Origin: Chalciporus piperatus
Lineage: Eukaryota; Basidiomycota; Agaricomycetes; Boletales; Boletaceae
Direction of reading: 5' to 3'
Length of the DNA: 64,000 bases
Assembly (NCBI GenBank): GCA_038093975.1
Contig: JBBPTG010000010.1
Location: 310,001-374,000 of the forward strand
Notes under the pieces: model-generated
Told to the model about the DNA's origin: nothing
The model's input: the letters and a program-made list of their open reading frames with translations, nothing else
Database searches by the model: none
Shown here: in pieces, positions 45,986 through 57,522 of the stretch
How positions within the stretch are numbered: position 1 is the first letter of the stretch
How the letters are laid out: each line of letters starts with the position of its first letter
Translations under genes and position numbers: made by a program

Positions 45986-48607
45986 ATGTCCGACTCGGAT
46001 AACCCTCCAACATACACTGAGGTTCAGCCTGAGGCCCCTCCACCGCAGTATACCCTTCCGGAAACCTTTGACATTGGCCACCATCGTGTTGGCTTGCTCA
46101 TCCAGCCCCAGCATCTCAAGGGTCACCTTTCACTCTTGCATGCATTTCATACGCTTCGGAAGACCGTCGAGGCGGGGGATGCGCGCTTTTCGGCTGACGT
46201 TTGTGCAATGGAAGCAGAGAAACGTTGGGGTTGGTTCGTGAACATTGCAGTCGAAAGGTGAGCCTAGATATTCGCATCGCTCACTGCAACGTACATGTCG
46301 AGTTAACATTTGTTTCGTAAGATTCGATCGCTGGTGTCACAGTCTGAGTGAAGAGTCGATCAACAACATCGAGTTTGCGCTTCCGCCAGTGGACGTTGTC
46401 ATGGTCTGGCATGCTTACCTTCTTAATCCAATGTACGCCTTTTCGTTGTTTCCCGTAATGCGAAAAATAACGCCTGCATAGTTGGTATGCGGAAGACACA
46501 GCGCGTATATCTACGTTGGAATTCTTGCCAGTCTTGACAGAGTACCTTGGCAATCATATCGTACGTGTTGTTGACCAACCAACTGTTTAGCACTGAAGAC
46601 CGTCACAGGAATCCCCTGCTCTTCTCACTACCAGTTCGCCTCATCATGATCGAATCCGAATTTGGGAGCAGACGACCAATACCAGATACGACCCCCTGGA
46701 TGCGGCATCGATTCTATCACACAAGGACATGCAGTGTCCACATTGCGGGAAGCAAACATCCGTGCGTAAGTATCGCATTCAATGCGGCTATGCCCCCCTT
46801 TTTGTGGGCACCAATCTGACGGTTATGTAGCGTTCATTAAACCTGACGGTAGAGGATACGCGCAGGGCGACTTCAAGACCACCTGCATGCGCTGCAGCAA
46901 GACGATCACGAAAGACCTGTTGGGTCTTCGCAAATTCGTAACGGATGTGGTGAAGACCCTTCGCCTGAGCCCTCCTGAGGGATTCCTTGCGTATGTTGCT
47001 ATCACAGGCTCTCCTCGGGCGGCCCCACTTACATTTTCTGCAAGTGGAACACTTCACACTCCTTACGAGCGGAACGATGTTGTTCGTGCTACGATGACCA
47101 AGAAACGTGTTATTATGGCCGCAGGCCTCGCCACCCGGTCGCAGCTCTCCGCGGACACGGCTATGGAGAAGTTGGGCTTCGACTACCGGCCGTTGACCAG
47201 GAAATTAATTGCACAAATTCAGGGTAGAATGTATGATTATCTTTTGAATGATAAGAGCGCCCACCTAACGCATTCTCCCAGGGCTAGGAGGATTCTTAGC
47301 GCATACGTAGACGAACGACCATTCTCGATCGAGCTCGTGGGCGCTGTCAGTTTCTAATAGCTGCAATTTCCTACTATCAAAAACGGCTTATACTTTTTTT
47401 TTACCAGGTGCTACGGCAAGCATCCTTTGTGAGCAAGATGGCTGATCTCGGCTGGACAGAACCTGGCTTTTTCGCAGACGAAGAAGACATGGTCGTGTTA
47501 CAACATTGCGTCGCGAGATATCACGCGTATGTCTTTTTTTATTCTATTTTCTCGGATGATCTTCCACTGCATCCTTATTCGCGATGTTACAGATTCTTGG
47601 GATTGATGGCTGATTCGCCTGGATCGTTCTTCGTGCCGACGCTCGATATCGATCTTGCATGGCATACGCATCAACTCAGGGCAAACCACTATCAAGTCGA
47701 GTGTAAAAAATACGTGGGCCGTTATGTGGATCAGTGAGTGGTCGTCGTCATGCACGCTGATATGATATTCAACGGACGCCCTCACAGTGATGACAAGGTC
47801 GACGAAGATCATCTCGCGATATCATTTGACGTGACCTGTCGTGCTTGGAGCGTGAGTGACAACTGACCACGATCGACTGGTTTTGGATTGGGGTTCTCAT
47901 TCGTCACTATATAGGATCGCTATGGTCTCCCTTATACATACTGTGGTTGTCCTCTCCCAGGGACGACGTTGGCACAAAGACTACGGCGTGCGCTCCATCT
48001 GCAACAACAACACGATGCCAATTCCGAGTCCCTCCAGCCACCTCCCGAAGCAGAAGCGGCCACTCATGCCTCTGACCACAACGCCGTCTTTCCCTTGCAC
48101 GACCGACGGGCATCCGAGCGTGCCAGGGAACGTAGACGCCAGAAATCAGAACGCAGGCGACTCCGCCAAGAACGCGACCGAGTCGAGAAGGGTGCAGGAC
48201 CCGGCGGCGTATCCAGCGATCGAGATCACGGGTTGGCGTTTTTTTATCCTATTCCGCTCTGGGTTGGACCTGGGTTTGGGGTGGGGTGCGTCGGTGTACC
48301 GGGGATCGTGTATGGTGGCGCGTGTGCGACTGTGAGCCCCGTTTGTTTTTCCGGGCAAGGTTCGAATAAATGATGGCGTGTTTCGTTTTTTTTTTTTTGG
48401 CGTTAGGGAGCGGGGGCTTTGAATTCTTGTGGATCTGGCGGTGCGGCTTGTTCAGGTGCGGCGTGTGGAGGTGGTGGGGCTGCGGGCGGGACATGTGCTG
48501 GGGGAGGCAGTACATGCGGTGGAGCCGGGGGAGGTGGATGTGGTGGTGGCGGTGGCGGATGTGGTGGCGGTGGAGGCGGATGTGGAGGTGGAGGTGGTGG
48601 ATGTTGA
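45986..48607 (+). CDS. Glycine-rich domain (GRDP/DUF1399) protein
   Basis: The N-terminus has PPxY-type motifs (PPTYTEVQPEAPPPQY), possible WW-domain ligands. The GRDP hallmarks are VDVVMVWHAYLLNP and, later, TLDIDLAWHTHQLRANHY, the paired W-H motifs of DUF1399. Between them lie two CxxC pairs (CPHCGK and CMRCSK) that could bind zinc. A Arg/Glu-rich helix (RERRRQKSERRRLRQERDR) precedes FFYPIPLWVGPGFGVG. The last exon encodes about 60 residues of almost pure Gly, Cys and Ala in repeated GGGGGGC units, ending at 48607. At least seven exons join; exon 1 is 45986-46257. The splice into the Gly/Cys tail has two phase-compatible solutions. Molecular function is unknown; plant relatives are linked to stress responses. 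Confidence 0.85.
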
Positions 48608-48912
48608 GGGTGAAGCGAGCTGGCCGCACGACAGAGTAACGATACCCGGTAATATGTATGTATATTTCTTCAACTGCCTCATCAATTGGTTTCTCGCAAA
48701 CTCCATCATGATAGGCGGTAGATATTTTACTTTCTTTTGTTTTTTTGTTTTTTTTTTTCGTTGCACAGCATCCCCCGCCCGAGTGCAATACTATCAGTAT
48801 CGGTGTCTCGACTTGATCGCTCAGCGAAAAATCTCTACAAGATGCATGATGTCCATGCTCGCGAAATGTAGATCGAAAACGGTGAACTACACATGCAAGT
48901 ATCTCGGGTACT
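48608..48912. other. Convergent intergenic spacer
   Basis: 305 bp between the stop codons of two convergent genes, with a long T-rich tract near 48736. It should hold both 3' UTRs. Confidence 0.4.
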
Positions 48913-50575
48913 TCAAAAACGTGTCACGAGCTTGGACACCATGTTGGGGTCCTGCGGGTCAAGCAGCTTCCCATGAAGCTAACATAGTTCCAAACGAGAA
49001 TCAACGATCACGCAACGATAATTAGAAGGACCGCGAAAACTCTCACCTCGTTAAGCTTCAAGAATACGTCCACACTCTCGTGACCCAAAACGTCCTTGAG
49101 AACCTCATCGGCACCCAAGTATCGCCTCGCCTCCTCCATATTCAAAGGCATCCGTTTCGTGATACCAAACGCCTGCCTCTCCTCGCTCGACATGGCCGCT
49201 GCCGGCGTTGGCACGTCGCAGTTTTTGACCGCGAGTTCGAGACTGTCTCTCACGCCGCGAATGCCAGCTGCGAGGATGGCCGAGAGAGCGACGTACGGGT
49301 TCGCAGTCCCATCGATCGATTTGATCTCAAAGTTTCGAGAGGAAGGCGAGTTGGGGTTCGTGAGCCGGACGGGCGCCTCGCGATTCTCGACACCCCAACA
49401 GACCCAGGTTCCGCCTGACCATATCCCATCCAGCATGCGAGAATAGGAAGCTGGGATGGGCAGCGTGAATGCGGTGAATGCGGGGAGATGCTCTAGGATG
49501 CCGGCGAGGAAGCAGGATTCGAGGGGAGAGAGGTGCTCGGAGGTGGACGTTCCTCGTTGGGTGCCTTGTATGGAGATGTGGACGTGAGCGCCACTTCCGC
49601 CTGTCGATACGGTTTTTTTTTGGAGGGAGTCAGATTACGTGGGTTCCTACGGATTTAGGATGCTCTCGATCGCTCACATGTGTCTTGGTAAAGTCGAGGG
49701 GCAAAGGTGGCCCTCAAGTTGTGTTTGGATGCGGTGTTGTAGATGGTCTCGCGAGTGTGGACGAGCGCATCTGCACATTGCAGGGGCGGCAGGGGGCCGG
49801 TAACTACTTCATACTACAACAAACAAGGTTCGTAAAACGGAATGGAAGAGACCAAGTTGAGTCGAACGGACCTGTCCTGGCGCAGCTTCGGCATGGTACA
49901 TCTCAAGCTCGATACCGTCTTCTTGAATAGAATCAGCGATCTCTTCAAGGACCTGTGACTCGACGGTTCCGGTTGAGAACGCGGAGGTGGTGGACCATTC
50001 AGCGTCGTTCACGGCGACGATCGGATCGGTGGATTTTAAAAGGATGAATTCGGTCTCGAAGCCGGCCAAAAACCGGATGCCAAGTTCTTTTTCGGCGTAC
50101 CTGTTGACGATGTGAGCCACGTCAGTTGGGGGAAGAACGCGTTTCCTTACTTGACGAGTCGCAGTAGGTTCGTGCGAGGGCAATAAGGGATTTCATAGGA
50201 TAGACTTCCGTTTCGTGGCACGGGCTCTTTGTGTTGGAAGAACCCGAAAACGACGGCGTGTCCAGGTGCATAGTGGCAGGTGCGGAAAGAGGGCATGTCG
50301 ATGACGTAGTGGTTTGCTCCGACGCTGTTGAATCCTTCTGGAAACTGGAGGACGACAAGGCCGAGGACTACTGATGTTGTACTGACGCCAGGTCGCGGCG
50401 AATCGAGAAGTTGTTTAAAGTAGGATACAGGGAGGATGCGACAGCGGACGATGTTGAGGATATCTGCCCATTGAATGCGAACGTATCGGATGTTGTAGGT
50501 GTCCAGGAGGGCGAGAAGTTCTTTGGATGACTTGGGAGCGGTAGAGGATCCGTTTTTCTGGATGGACTTTGACAT
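48913..50575 (-). CDS. Glutamine-synthetase-like ligase (type I/FluG-type domain)
   Basis: ATP-dependent ligase fold that joins ammonia or an amine to a glutamate-like acid through a gamma-glutamyl phosphate. Order: N-terminal beta-grasp region (IRYVRIQWADILNIVRCRIL), then the catalytic start FLAGFETEFILL, HAEAAPGQ, YEVVTGPLPPLQCADALVHT, GGSGAHVHISIQG, SGGTWVCWGVENREAPVRL with the substrate Arg, and SRNFEIKSIDGTANPYVAL. A final small exon reads LHGKLLDPQDP and ends at 48913. Five or more exons join in phase. It is closer to the prokaryotic type I-like/FluG C-terminal domain than to the eukaryotic GLN1 enzyme, and it lacks the N-terminal amidohydrolase part of FluG. The acceptor substrate, ammonia or a polyamine, cannot be read from sequence. 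Confidence 0.87.
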
Positions 50576-51517
50576 GGTTGCGAGTTCGACAGGGATGGTC
50601 GGGGGGAAAGGGGAGCGAGTTTTGGACAGGGTTTATGTAGAACCATTTGTACTAGTCTCGTATCTATCGTAGTGATGGTTGTGATACGCTGGGTTTGAAA
50701 AGCCGTGCTTCATGATGGCTGGCTCATATCAACGATATCGATATCGACTGCCATATGGTGTCTATCTGGGGGCTAAGTAGTGCGCTGAACTGGGGAGTAC
50801 AGCCTCGTGGCGTTCTTGGCCCTGTCACCTTCAACAGCCTTCAACAGACTGCGACCAAAAGAAAATGCAGCACGCATGATCATTCCACAGGATCAAACCA
50901 ACCTGCCACCCGAACGCAACCACGACGGGCTTAGGGCTCGACCAGAAGGCAGGCAGTGATTCGGAATTTTCGGGTTGCACGGACGCCCTTTCCCCAAGGG
51001 CTTTTTATTCATCCTCTAGAATGACGAAATAGCTTCTCTAGGCGGAGGTTAAGCAAGGAGGTAATCAGAAGGCGGCTCAGATGGCACGCATATAGCCTCG
51101 CAAAAGGCACCACATAATCGACCTCAACGGAAGGGGCCCGTCGTAGTTCTGGGAAGCGACCGGGGAACAAAGAGAGCTTTGGAGGGTGATCAAAGTGGTA
51201 GCGGGTAACAAGGTACTCTCTCTCTCGATGTCAGCTGTTTTCTGATGGGCAAAGGATCCGCGTTATCGCAGAGACTGCTCAGGCAGATCCATGATGATTC
51301 CGACATCGATGCGCCATGGGAGACCTAAAGTTCCAACCAGAAGCTGCCGATCTGGTAGCAGGTGTGAACGCGCCTCCGTCGGATGCGTGTTGCATCTTGC
51401 GGAGAGTCCTAGGACTCACGAACAAGGACATATCAGGGGGCATCAATACCGATAGGAAAGGAGTCTTTCGAATACATTGATAATACATCGGACAAGGTTG
51501 AAGGAAGTCTCCATAGG
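50576..51517. other. Gene-poor spacer
   Basis: About 940 bp. It holds the promoter of the glutamine-synthetase-like gene and the 3' flank of the next gene. No RNA, repeat or conserved frame was recognised. Confidence 0.35.
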
Positions 51518-52022
51518 CTACTTTTTGCCCGCTTTCTTTGCGGCCTTCACCCTATGTTCGATTTGCTTCTTCCATTTGAAACATGGACATCCTGGAGATG
51601 GATTCAGCAGAGCACGAGCGAGAGTAAATCACCACGGTACGGACCTCCAGATCCATGTTTCTTGCATTGGTACACGCCATCCTTGTTTGTGGTCACGGCG
51701 GGTGCTTCGATGGGTTCCCGATCAATGGAGTCGACCTGATGAGATGAACGTGTCAGCACGAACGTCAGCGATAAGCTGAGCAAATGAGATTTGACCCCAA
51801 AGAACGAATCGTTATCCTCTCTGCCATCATAACTACATTCGGTGCACTATAAAAAATAAAAATAAAAAAAAGGGTCACGTCAGCCGATCAACGTCAGATT
51901 CAGAGTGTGGGGTAAAAATGCGGGGTCAAGCGCTCGTGCGTGGCACTTACAACTTCTTTGAGGTGAGTGCAGAAAATAGCGTCGTAGATTTCAACGGTGG
52001 CGGGTGCTTCGACGTCAGCCAT
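51518..52022 (-). CDS. 95-residue Cys-rich protein, four small exons
   Basis: Exons 51951-52022, 51796-51846, 51645-51735 and 51518-51591 total 288 nt and join exactly in phase. The protein starts MADVEAPATVEIYDAIFCTH, carries CTHLKEVCTEC, an acidic stretch (DGREDNDSFFG), then YQCKKHGSGGCPCFKWKKQ, and ends in a Lys-rich helix (AAKKAGKK). The spacing of seven Cys and two His suggests one or two metal-binding knuckles. No exon exceeds 91 nt, so simple frame scanning misses the gene. I do not recognise a named family. Introns 2 and 3 have weak donors (GTCAAA, GTCCGT). Confidence 0.65.
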
Positions 52023-52647
52023 GGTAGCAGTAGGTGTTCGAGGGGTTGTTTAGAGGTGGACTACAGGTGGTGGTAGACTGGATGGTGGGGGAGAATCGAA
52101 GGGTGGAAACATCTGGGGTATTAAATACGTCCACCATTACCGTTCTCGGGCTAGGCTGACTCGCTCCTGATCATGAGTTCCCTCCCAACCGCGCGCTTCA
52201 GGGGCTCCCAGTCAAAATGTCCCGTCCCCATGTCGTCCAACACCGCGGCAACGGATCTCGTTGATAAATCTACCACAACCCCCTTCCCAATCATCAAGTC
52301 AAACGCTACCAATCTATCCTCGCTACAGTCCAGGTGAGTTTACAAGGTTCTTGTCAAGGTCCGTCTTCTGTCGAGACCAGCTGACCCCCCTCGTGAGAAC
52401 GGTGGCGTGCCGCGTGTGCCGAAATCCGTGAACAATTGATCATTGGCAGCGCGCGTCGACGCAACATTCGAAACGTTGACGGTCTGCAACACTCCAAATG
52501 GCCGTCACCACAGTCGGCCGACTTAACGGGTCGAAGTCTACAAGGGTCCACGAGCAATTATCATTATGTACTTTCCGACTCAGAATCAACTCTAAGAGAC
52601 TGAATGTAGCAACAGGAAGCCAGCAAAGCATATGATAAACAGACATT
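52023..52647. other. Spacer with a possible orphan exon
   Basis: Contains the promoter of the 95-residue gene. On the plus strand an ATG near 52184 opens a frame of about 49 codons that ends in a GTGAGT donor near 52333, but no downstream exon follows before the next minus-strand gene. It may be a relic or chance. Confidence 0.25.
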
Positions 52648-53577
52648 TTAAATAGAGATTTGAGTGATTTCGTCGGCCAACTCACTAGAGGACTAAATGA
52701 AGCAAAAACAAGAAGTGAGATGAGGATCATACTTCTGACAGAACATAGGACTCACCATGAGATCTCGCATAGCCTCGAAGCACTGAAATACAATGAGACG
52801 GTTGTCCAGGGGTCTCATGCCATAATCGTGGAGGTCCTGCAGGTCTGCAACAGGGGGTGCAAACCTTTGAACGATAGTAGGCTGAGCAGGATACTGGGCA
52901 GTGATAAGGGCAGTGACGAGTGCTTGGGTGATCGGGATCTTGTAGAAGATCGGGGCACCGGATCTAACAATAGTAATGCCAAACAGTGTGTCCTGAGCAA
53001 CTCGGGGATGATGCCCATGCCAAACATCGTTTTGAACAAAGGCCCCGATAGCTCCAGCAATTAACTCTTCTTGTGGCTCATAAGTCATGCCCTGCTGATA
53101 TCTTCGGGTCAGGGCATGACTGAGTAAATGGCTGCCAAAGTAACTCACCTTACATTCCTGAACCAAAAGTACATGTTTGTCATGCTCTATGACAGTGTAA
53201 TCAGGTGTTGCGTAAACGTTCTCGCCACACATTGTGAACCACAGCTCTTTTTTGAGAACAAGTGATCGACTGTGTGCAGCATCATCAAAGTTAAGCATCC
53301 GGAGAATATGGCCAATAAAATCATCCACACGGCCATGATCATAGGCATATTCTGTACGCTCGAGATAGGTGAAGAAGTGATATTCATCTTTGGTGAGGAC
53401 AGCACTGGCAGGAGAGTCCAGGTTGTTGAGAATGACAGGAGAAACATTGGTAGGAGGGAGCTGGGGCATGTTAAAGAATGTTTGAACATCAACAGTGTCA
53501 ACGGTGATGTTGAACGCCATGAGCTCGTACACACTCCATTTTTTGCCTAACCTTGGTTTGCGGACAATTTGAGCCAT
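52648..53577 (-). CDS. PD-(D/E)XK-like protein of unknown function
   Basis: Single large exon from ATG 53577, probably spliced near 52758 (LMGTGAG-type donor) to a short exon ending at 52648; without splicing the frame stops at 52693. The central segment reads CGENVYATPDYTVIEHDK then LLVQECK, which fits the P-D...E-x-K pattern of the PD-(D/E)XK nuclease fold in predicted strand-turn-strand context. Upstream is a helical region (EYHFFTYLERTEYAYDH), and downstream PQEELIAGAIGAFVQND and FGITIVRSGAPIFYKIPIT. Similar proteins are scattered and often multicopy in basidiomycetes, to my knowledge without an assigned role. Nuclease activity is inferred only. Confidence 0.65.
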
Positions 53578-53755
53578 GGTGGTGTCGAGATGAACACATT
53601 GAAACCCCTAACCTGCCATGGTTGATCCATGCGAACATATGTTTTCGTATGTTTAGATAAGGGATTTAGTTCGTACAGGCACAGCCACTTTGTTTCCACA
53701 CAACGTCTAGACGGGCCACTGACTGTACCAAGACTGTACGATACTTTCCGGCCAG

Positions 53756-55412
53756 ATGGCAGACAGACTTCCCCCAGAACTTTGGTCGCACATTTTCGAC
53801 CTCGCAGCCGACGAAGATACCATATTTTACCCAGGCCTGCAAACGAGCATGGCACAGTCTACCTGGTCAAAGTCTCCCTGGGGTGGTTGGACTGTCCGTA
53901 CACCACAGGACACCATCAACATCATTCAACGGCGAAGTTACGCCACGAAGAAGGTGAGCACCATCTCGTCCATCTCTTCCCGCCCGATCGATCGTTCACA
54001 AAGGTGTCATGGACCAGTCGATCATCGTGGCATGTAAAACATGGCGAAGGCTCGGCGCGGAATTCCTCGTTCGCGGCCTCTTCTTCGACGATCCCACCAA
54101 ACTGCGAGACTTGTGCAGCATCCTTGACCGAGATTCGTCTCTGGGATGGTGGGCTCGGCGGTTACATATCACACACTTCCTCAACGGACGAGGTCCAACG
54201 ATGGATGACTTTGAGAGGCCGTTGACCGCTATTCTTCAGCAATGTCCCAACCTAGAGATTTTCATCGTCGATTGGCCAATGTCGACGGCGTTCGGGGCGA
54301 TCGCGGACACCCTTGGCACGTACTGCCACAAGCTGCGCACGGTACACTGGCACGTCCCATCCGAACTGCTCTCCAAAGTAATCTGGGCATTAGACACGCT
54401 CCCCAATCTCCTCTCTGTCCATGTCGAATTCGACGCAGCGATCAAGGAATCAGACACCATCACCCTCGGGTCCGCACAGGACGTCAAGCTGAAGCTGCCG
54501 AACCTCCAGCAGCTCTTCGTCAAAGGGTTCTGTCAAGACTTTCTAGAACAAGCTACGGGGTGGTCTCTCCCGCTCTTACGCAGCTTCTCCTTCCACTTTG
54601 GAATCCACAGTCACGACTTCCCAGACGTCAACTCGTTCCTCGCTCAGCATGGGACGACGCTTCTCTTCCTCGACTTGTACTGCATACCGGCGCTCGACGT
54701 TCGCACTATCCTCGACCTCTGTCCTAATCTGGCGACGTTCTGCTTTAACCTTGATTGGAAGATCTCGCCCGTCCTTGATCCCGATGCCAACCCCGACCAA
54801 CCAGAAGACGAAGCCATGCTTCCCATCACGCTCACCAACCGTCCACATGATCACATTCGGCACATCGGACTGCACGGCGTCTTTTACGCCTTTGGCCTAG
54901 GATACGCCGCTGCATACGCAGACGCCGATCCAGTCCGCACGATGATGGTCCAGCGCACCAACGACCGCAACTTTTCCGCGTTGAACAAGGCCTCGTTTCC
55001 GAAATTGGAACGAGCGAGGATCTTGAGTCCGAGAATACTGCAAGACTTGAATGATAATAATGGGCCTGCGAAATCGTGCTTCGAACGATGGGAAAGGTGG
55101 TGGGAGATGTCCTCGAGGATGGGAGTGAGGCTAGAAGATTGTTCCGGAGGCGTACTTGGCAATCTACCTCAGGATCCGGCAGAGGAGGAGGAGTACGAGA
55201 GCGAGGACGAGGACGAGTATGAGGAAGACGAGGAGGGGTATGGGCACAAGGATGACGAGCCTGGATGGAAAGGGAGCGTCAACTTGGCAGGGAGCGTCAG
55301 CTTGGCAGAGCTGAGGGAGTTGCTGGCAGAGTGTAGGAGGATGTCGGAAGAGGGTGAACGAGAACGGTCCCCGTTCCCGTTCTTCGCCACCCCACCGACT
55401 TGGGGCCCGTGA
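53756..55412 (+). CDS. F-box protein with acidic tail
   Basis: Exons 53756-53953 and 54018-55412 give 530 residues. The F-box-like start is MADRLPPELWSHIFDLAADE. The next part (DTINIIQRRSYATKK, then SIIVACKTWRRLGAEFLVRG) crosses a 65-nt intron whose acceptor is ...GACCAG, the only choice that keeps the conserved reading. LGWWARRLHITHF follows, then a long Leu-rich region that resembles irregular LRRs. The C-terminal 100 residues include an acidic run (EEEEYESEDEDEYEEDEEG). Likely an SCF ubiquitin-ligase adaptor with unknown target. It is divergent from the PD-(D/E)XK-like gene and convergent with TRM44, with only 30 bp between stop codons. Confidence 0.85.
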
Positions 55413-55442
55413 TTATGTGGTACTACTAATGACTCGCGTACC

Positions 55443-57306
55443 TCAATGATCACCCGCTTTTCCTTCGGGTTTTCGTGTCTTGAACGCTCCCCTCTGCACT
55501 ACGTCGCGGATTAACCCAAGTGCTCTATTGGTATACACCTCCTTGTCTTCGTCGAGGCGTTCTCGTCCTGACCCAAGTTAGCCTCGATGCAACTCGTGAA
55601 ACTACTGACACACCTATGATAGCCCAGTTTCGTGTGCTGGGGATACGAAGCGTATCACACTCGACCTTCCATCCCAACCACTGACTCAAACTCGCCAACC
55701 AAATTCTATACATCGAATACTGACTCTTTTGACCACCCTCTCCACCCAAATTCAAGCTGTCGACAAAGTCCTCGTCGACGATCGTCCCTGAATCCGAGTT
55801 CGAGCCTGTAAACTTTGCCGTCGAGGAACGCGCGAAATGTTCGTCAAAGGACCATGCGCAACATGGGATGGAGAGATAGCCTGATGCGTTCTCGATCGTT
55901 GCGAGGAGAGGAAGCCAGGGTGTCAGTTCGTCCGCGTGATTGCCAATCAGAAACACGCCGGCTTGGAGATGCGGCATCGTGTTCGTGTTGTTGTTTCCCA
56001 GCGTCACGACGTACTGCGTCGGATCGAGCGTATGGACGTGTAGAGCGGCGCGTGTGCGTTCGGGGTAGTGATCCCAGGACGATCGTGCCCGGAGATCGAT
56101 TCCGTGGCCAACGTAGCCCTCGGAGACGAGGATGTGTGTGAGGAGGCCGTTCCCGCACCTAATTCGAGGTTGCGTCGTACCAAGCAATGCGTGAGCATCG
56201 AGAGCGACGAATCTCGTTTCGAGACTTACCCAAGGTCCAAGAATCCACCTGGTGGACGAGACCAACGCCTCCAAGGCACATTGTCACCCTGAACATCTAA
56301 CGCATATGCATCATCCAAAGGTAGGTGGTCGAATCCCTCAAAGGATCGTTTCCAAAGAAGCATCAAGTACGTCGCGATCCCGATATCCTTGAACCACGCG
56401 CTTCCAGTCAGCAACATTTTTTTTTTCGAACCCAAATAAGGATGCAATAGTGTGTGTGTATTAGACGGACCTCGAAGACATGTTTGAGCGGATCCGTCAC
56501 CTCCTTCCACTCGGCAACGAGATGCCTATGTCTCTCCCTCATGACGAGATACAAATCCTGATACTCCTCTCTCGGAATCAAACAATCGTGTTTCACCCGT
56601 TTCCGATAGTTTGTGAGCGCACCCCATCCGTACCGATGGAGTGTCTCGAGCAACGCCAACGAGGTGCGGTAGAGTCTCGAATTAAGATCGGTAGGCGTAC
56701 CCGGTAAAACGAGCGCTTCGATGCGTAAGATCGAGCCCGAGTCTGACGAGATGTACCGAAACGCAAGGTGGCGGACGGCGGGGTGATAATATGGGAGAGA
56801 TCCTCCGGGAGGAAGGATTGGGCTTAGTACGAGCATGCAAGGTACGCCGGCGAATTCGCTGGTCGTAGTAGATGCATAGAGTGTGCAATGCTGCTCCAGG
56901 GATTCATCACGACCTGGTCTCCGAGGGAGAAGCTTGCGATGGACGTTGCGGATGGCTTGATGGGAGTCGAGCTTGGGGATATTCGGCGAGGGTGGCTTTT
57001 CGGATGTATCACAGGGGTATGTCGTCTCGCTGACGGTCTCTGACCGAAGAATGAGCGTCGAATTGTATTCCGGATGGTGAATAAGTTGTTCAACAGCAGT
57101 CTCAAACTATATGTCCAACGGGAAAAAAAAGGTAAAGACGCTGACAGCCAGTAAAGAGTGATCACTCACGAGCTCTAATGGAAAATCGGCTGGACAGCTG
57201 ATGATCGGTAACCATTCCTCTGATTCCAATGTCAATGGAGGGATCGTATGGGTTTGGGCATCACAAGGAGAAGGGTTAAATCGCGGGCGGACACCTGCTT
57301 GTGCCA
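55443..57306 (-). CDS. TRM44: tRNA (uracil-2'-O)-methyltransferase
   Basis: SAM-dependent methyltransferase that makes 2'-O-methyluridine at position 44 of tRNA-Ser. The N-terminal region (EEWLPIISCPADFPLEL, then FETAVEQLIHHPEYNSTL) leads to REEYQDLYLVMRERHR and HVFEDIGIATYLMLLWK. The SAM-binding motif is GGFLDLGCGNGLLTHILVSEG with VGHGIDLRARSSW. Conserved signature segments are GVFLIGNHADELTPWLPLLA, GYLSIPCCAWSFD and VECDTLRIPSTRNWAIIG. A 46-nt intron then joins RERLDEDKEVYTNRALGLI and the typical C-terminus RGAFKTRKPEGKAGDH, ending at 55443. All joins are in phase. Start ATG at 57306. Confidence 0.92.
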
Positions 57307-57522
57307 TTCAAACTCCTGGCAATTTACAAAAAGTCACGGTGATGGATGATCGAGTCCGAGAATGTCTTACATAGTATGTAAAGGACAAGGACTACGAATA
57401 CGAACTAGTTGCTAGTAGCACTCTAGTAGCTGGCCAATTCGATGAACTGGTAGGTGGTCTTTGGGAATGACTGTCTTCCGATACCTAACCTGAAGGGGCT
57501 TATGGAGAGGCTGCCGGTTACC

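Noticed and set aside
48370..48766. Trp/Arg-rich and Thr/Ser-rich frames over the GRDP tail
   Set aside because: They are the other frames of the same G-rich minisatellite; only the Gly/Cys frame continues the DUF1399 protein.
52184..52333. Possible plus-strand first exon with a good donor
   Set aside because: No downstream exon in the window on that strand, so it cannot be supported as a gene.
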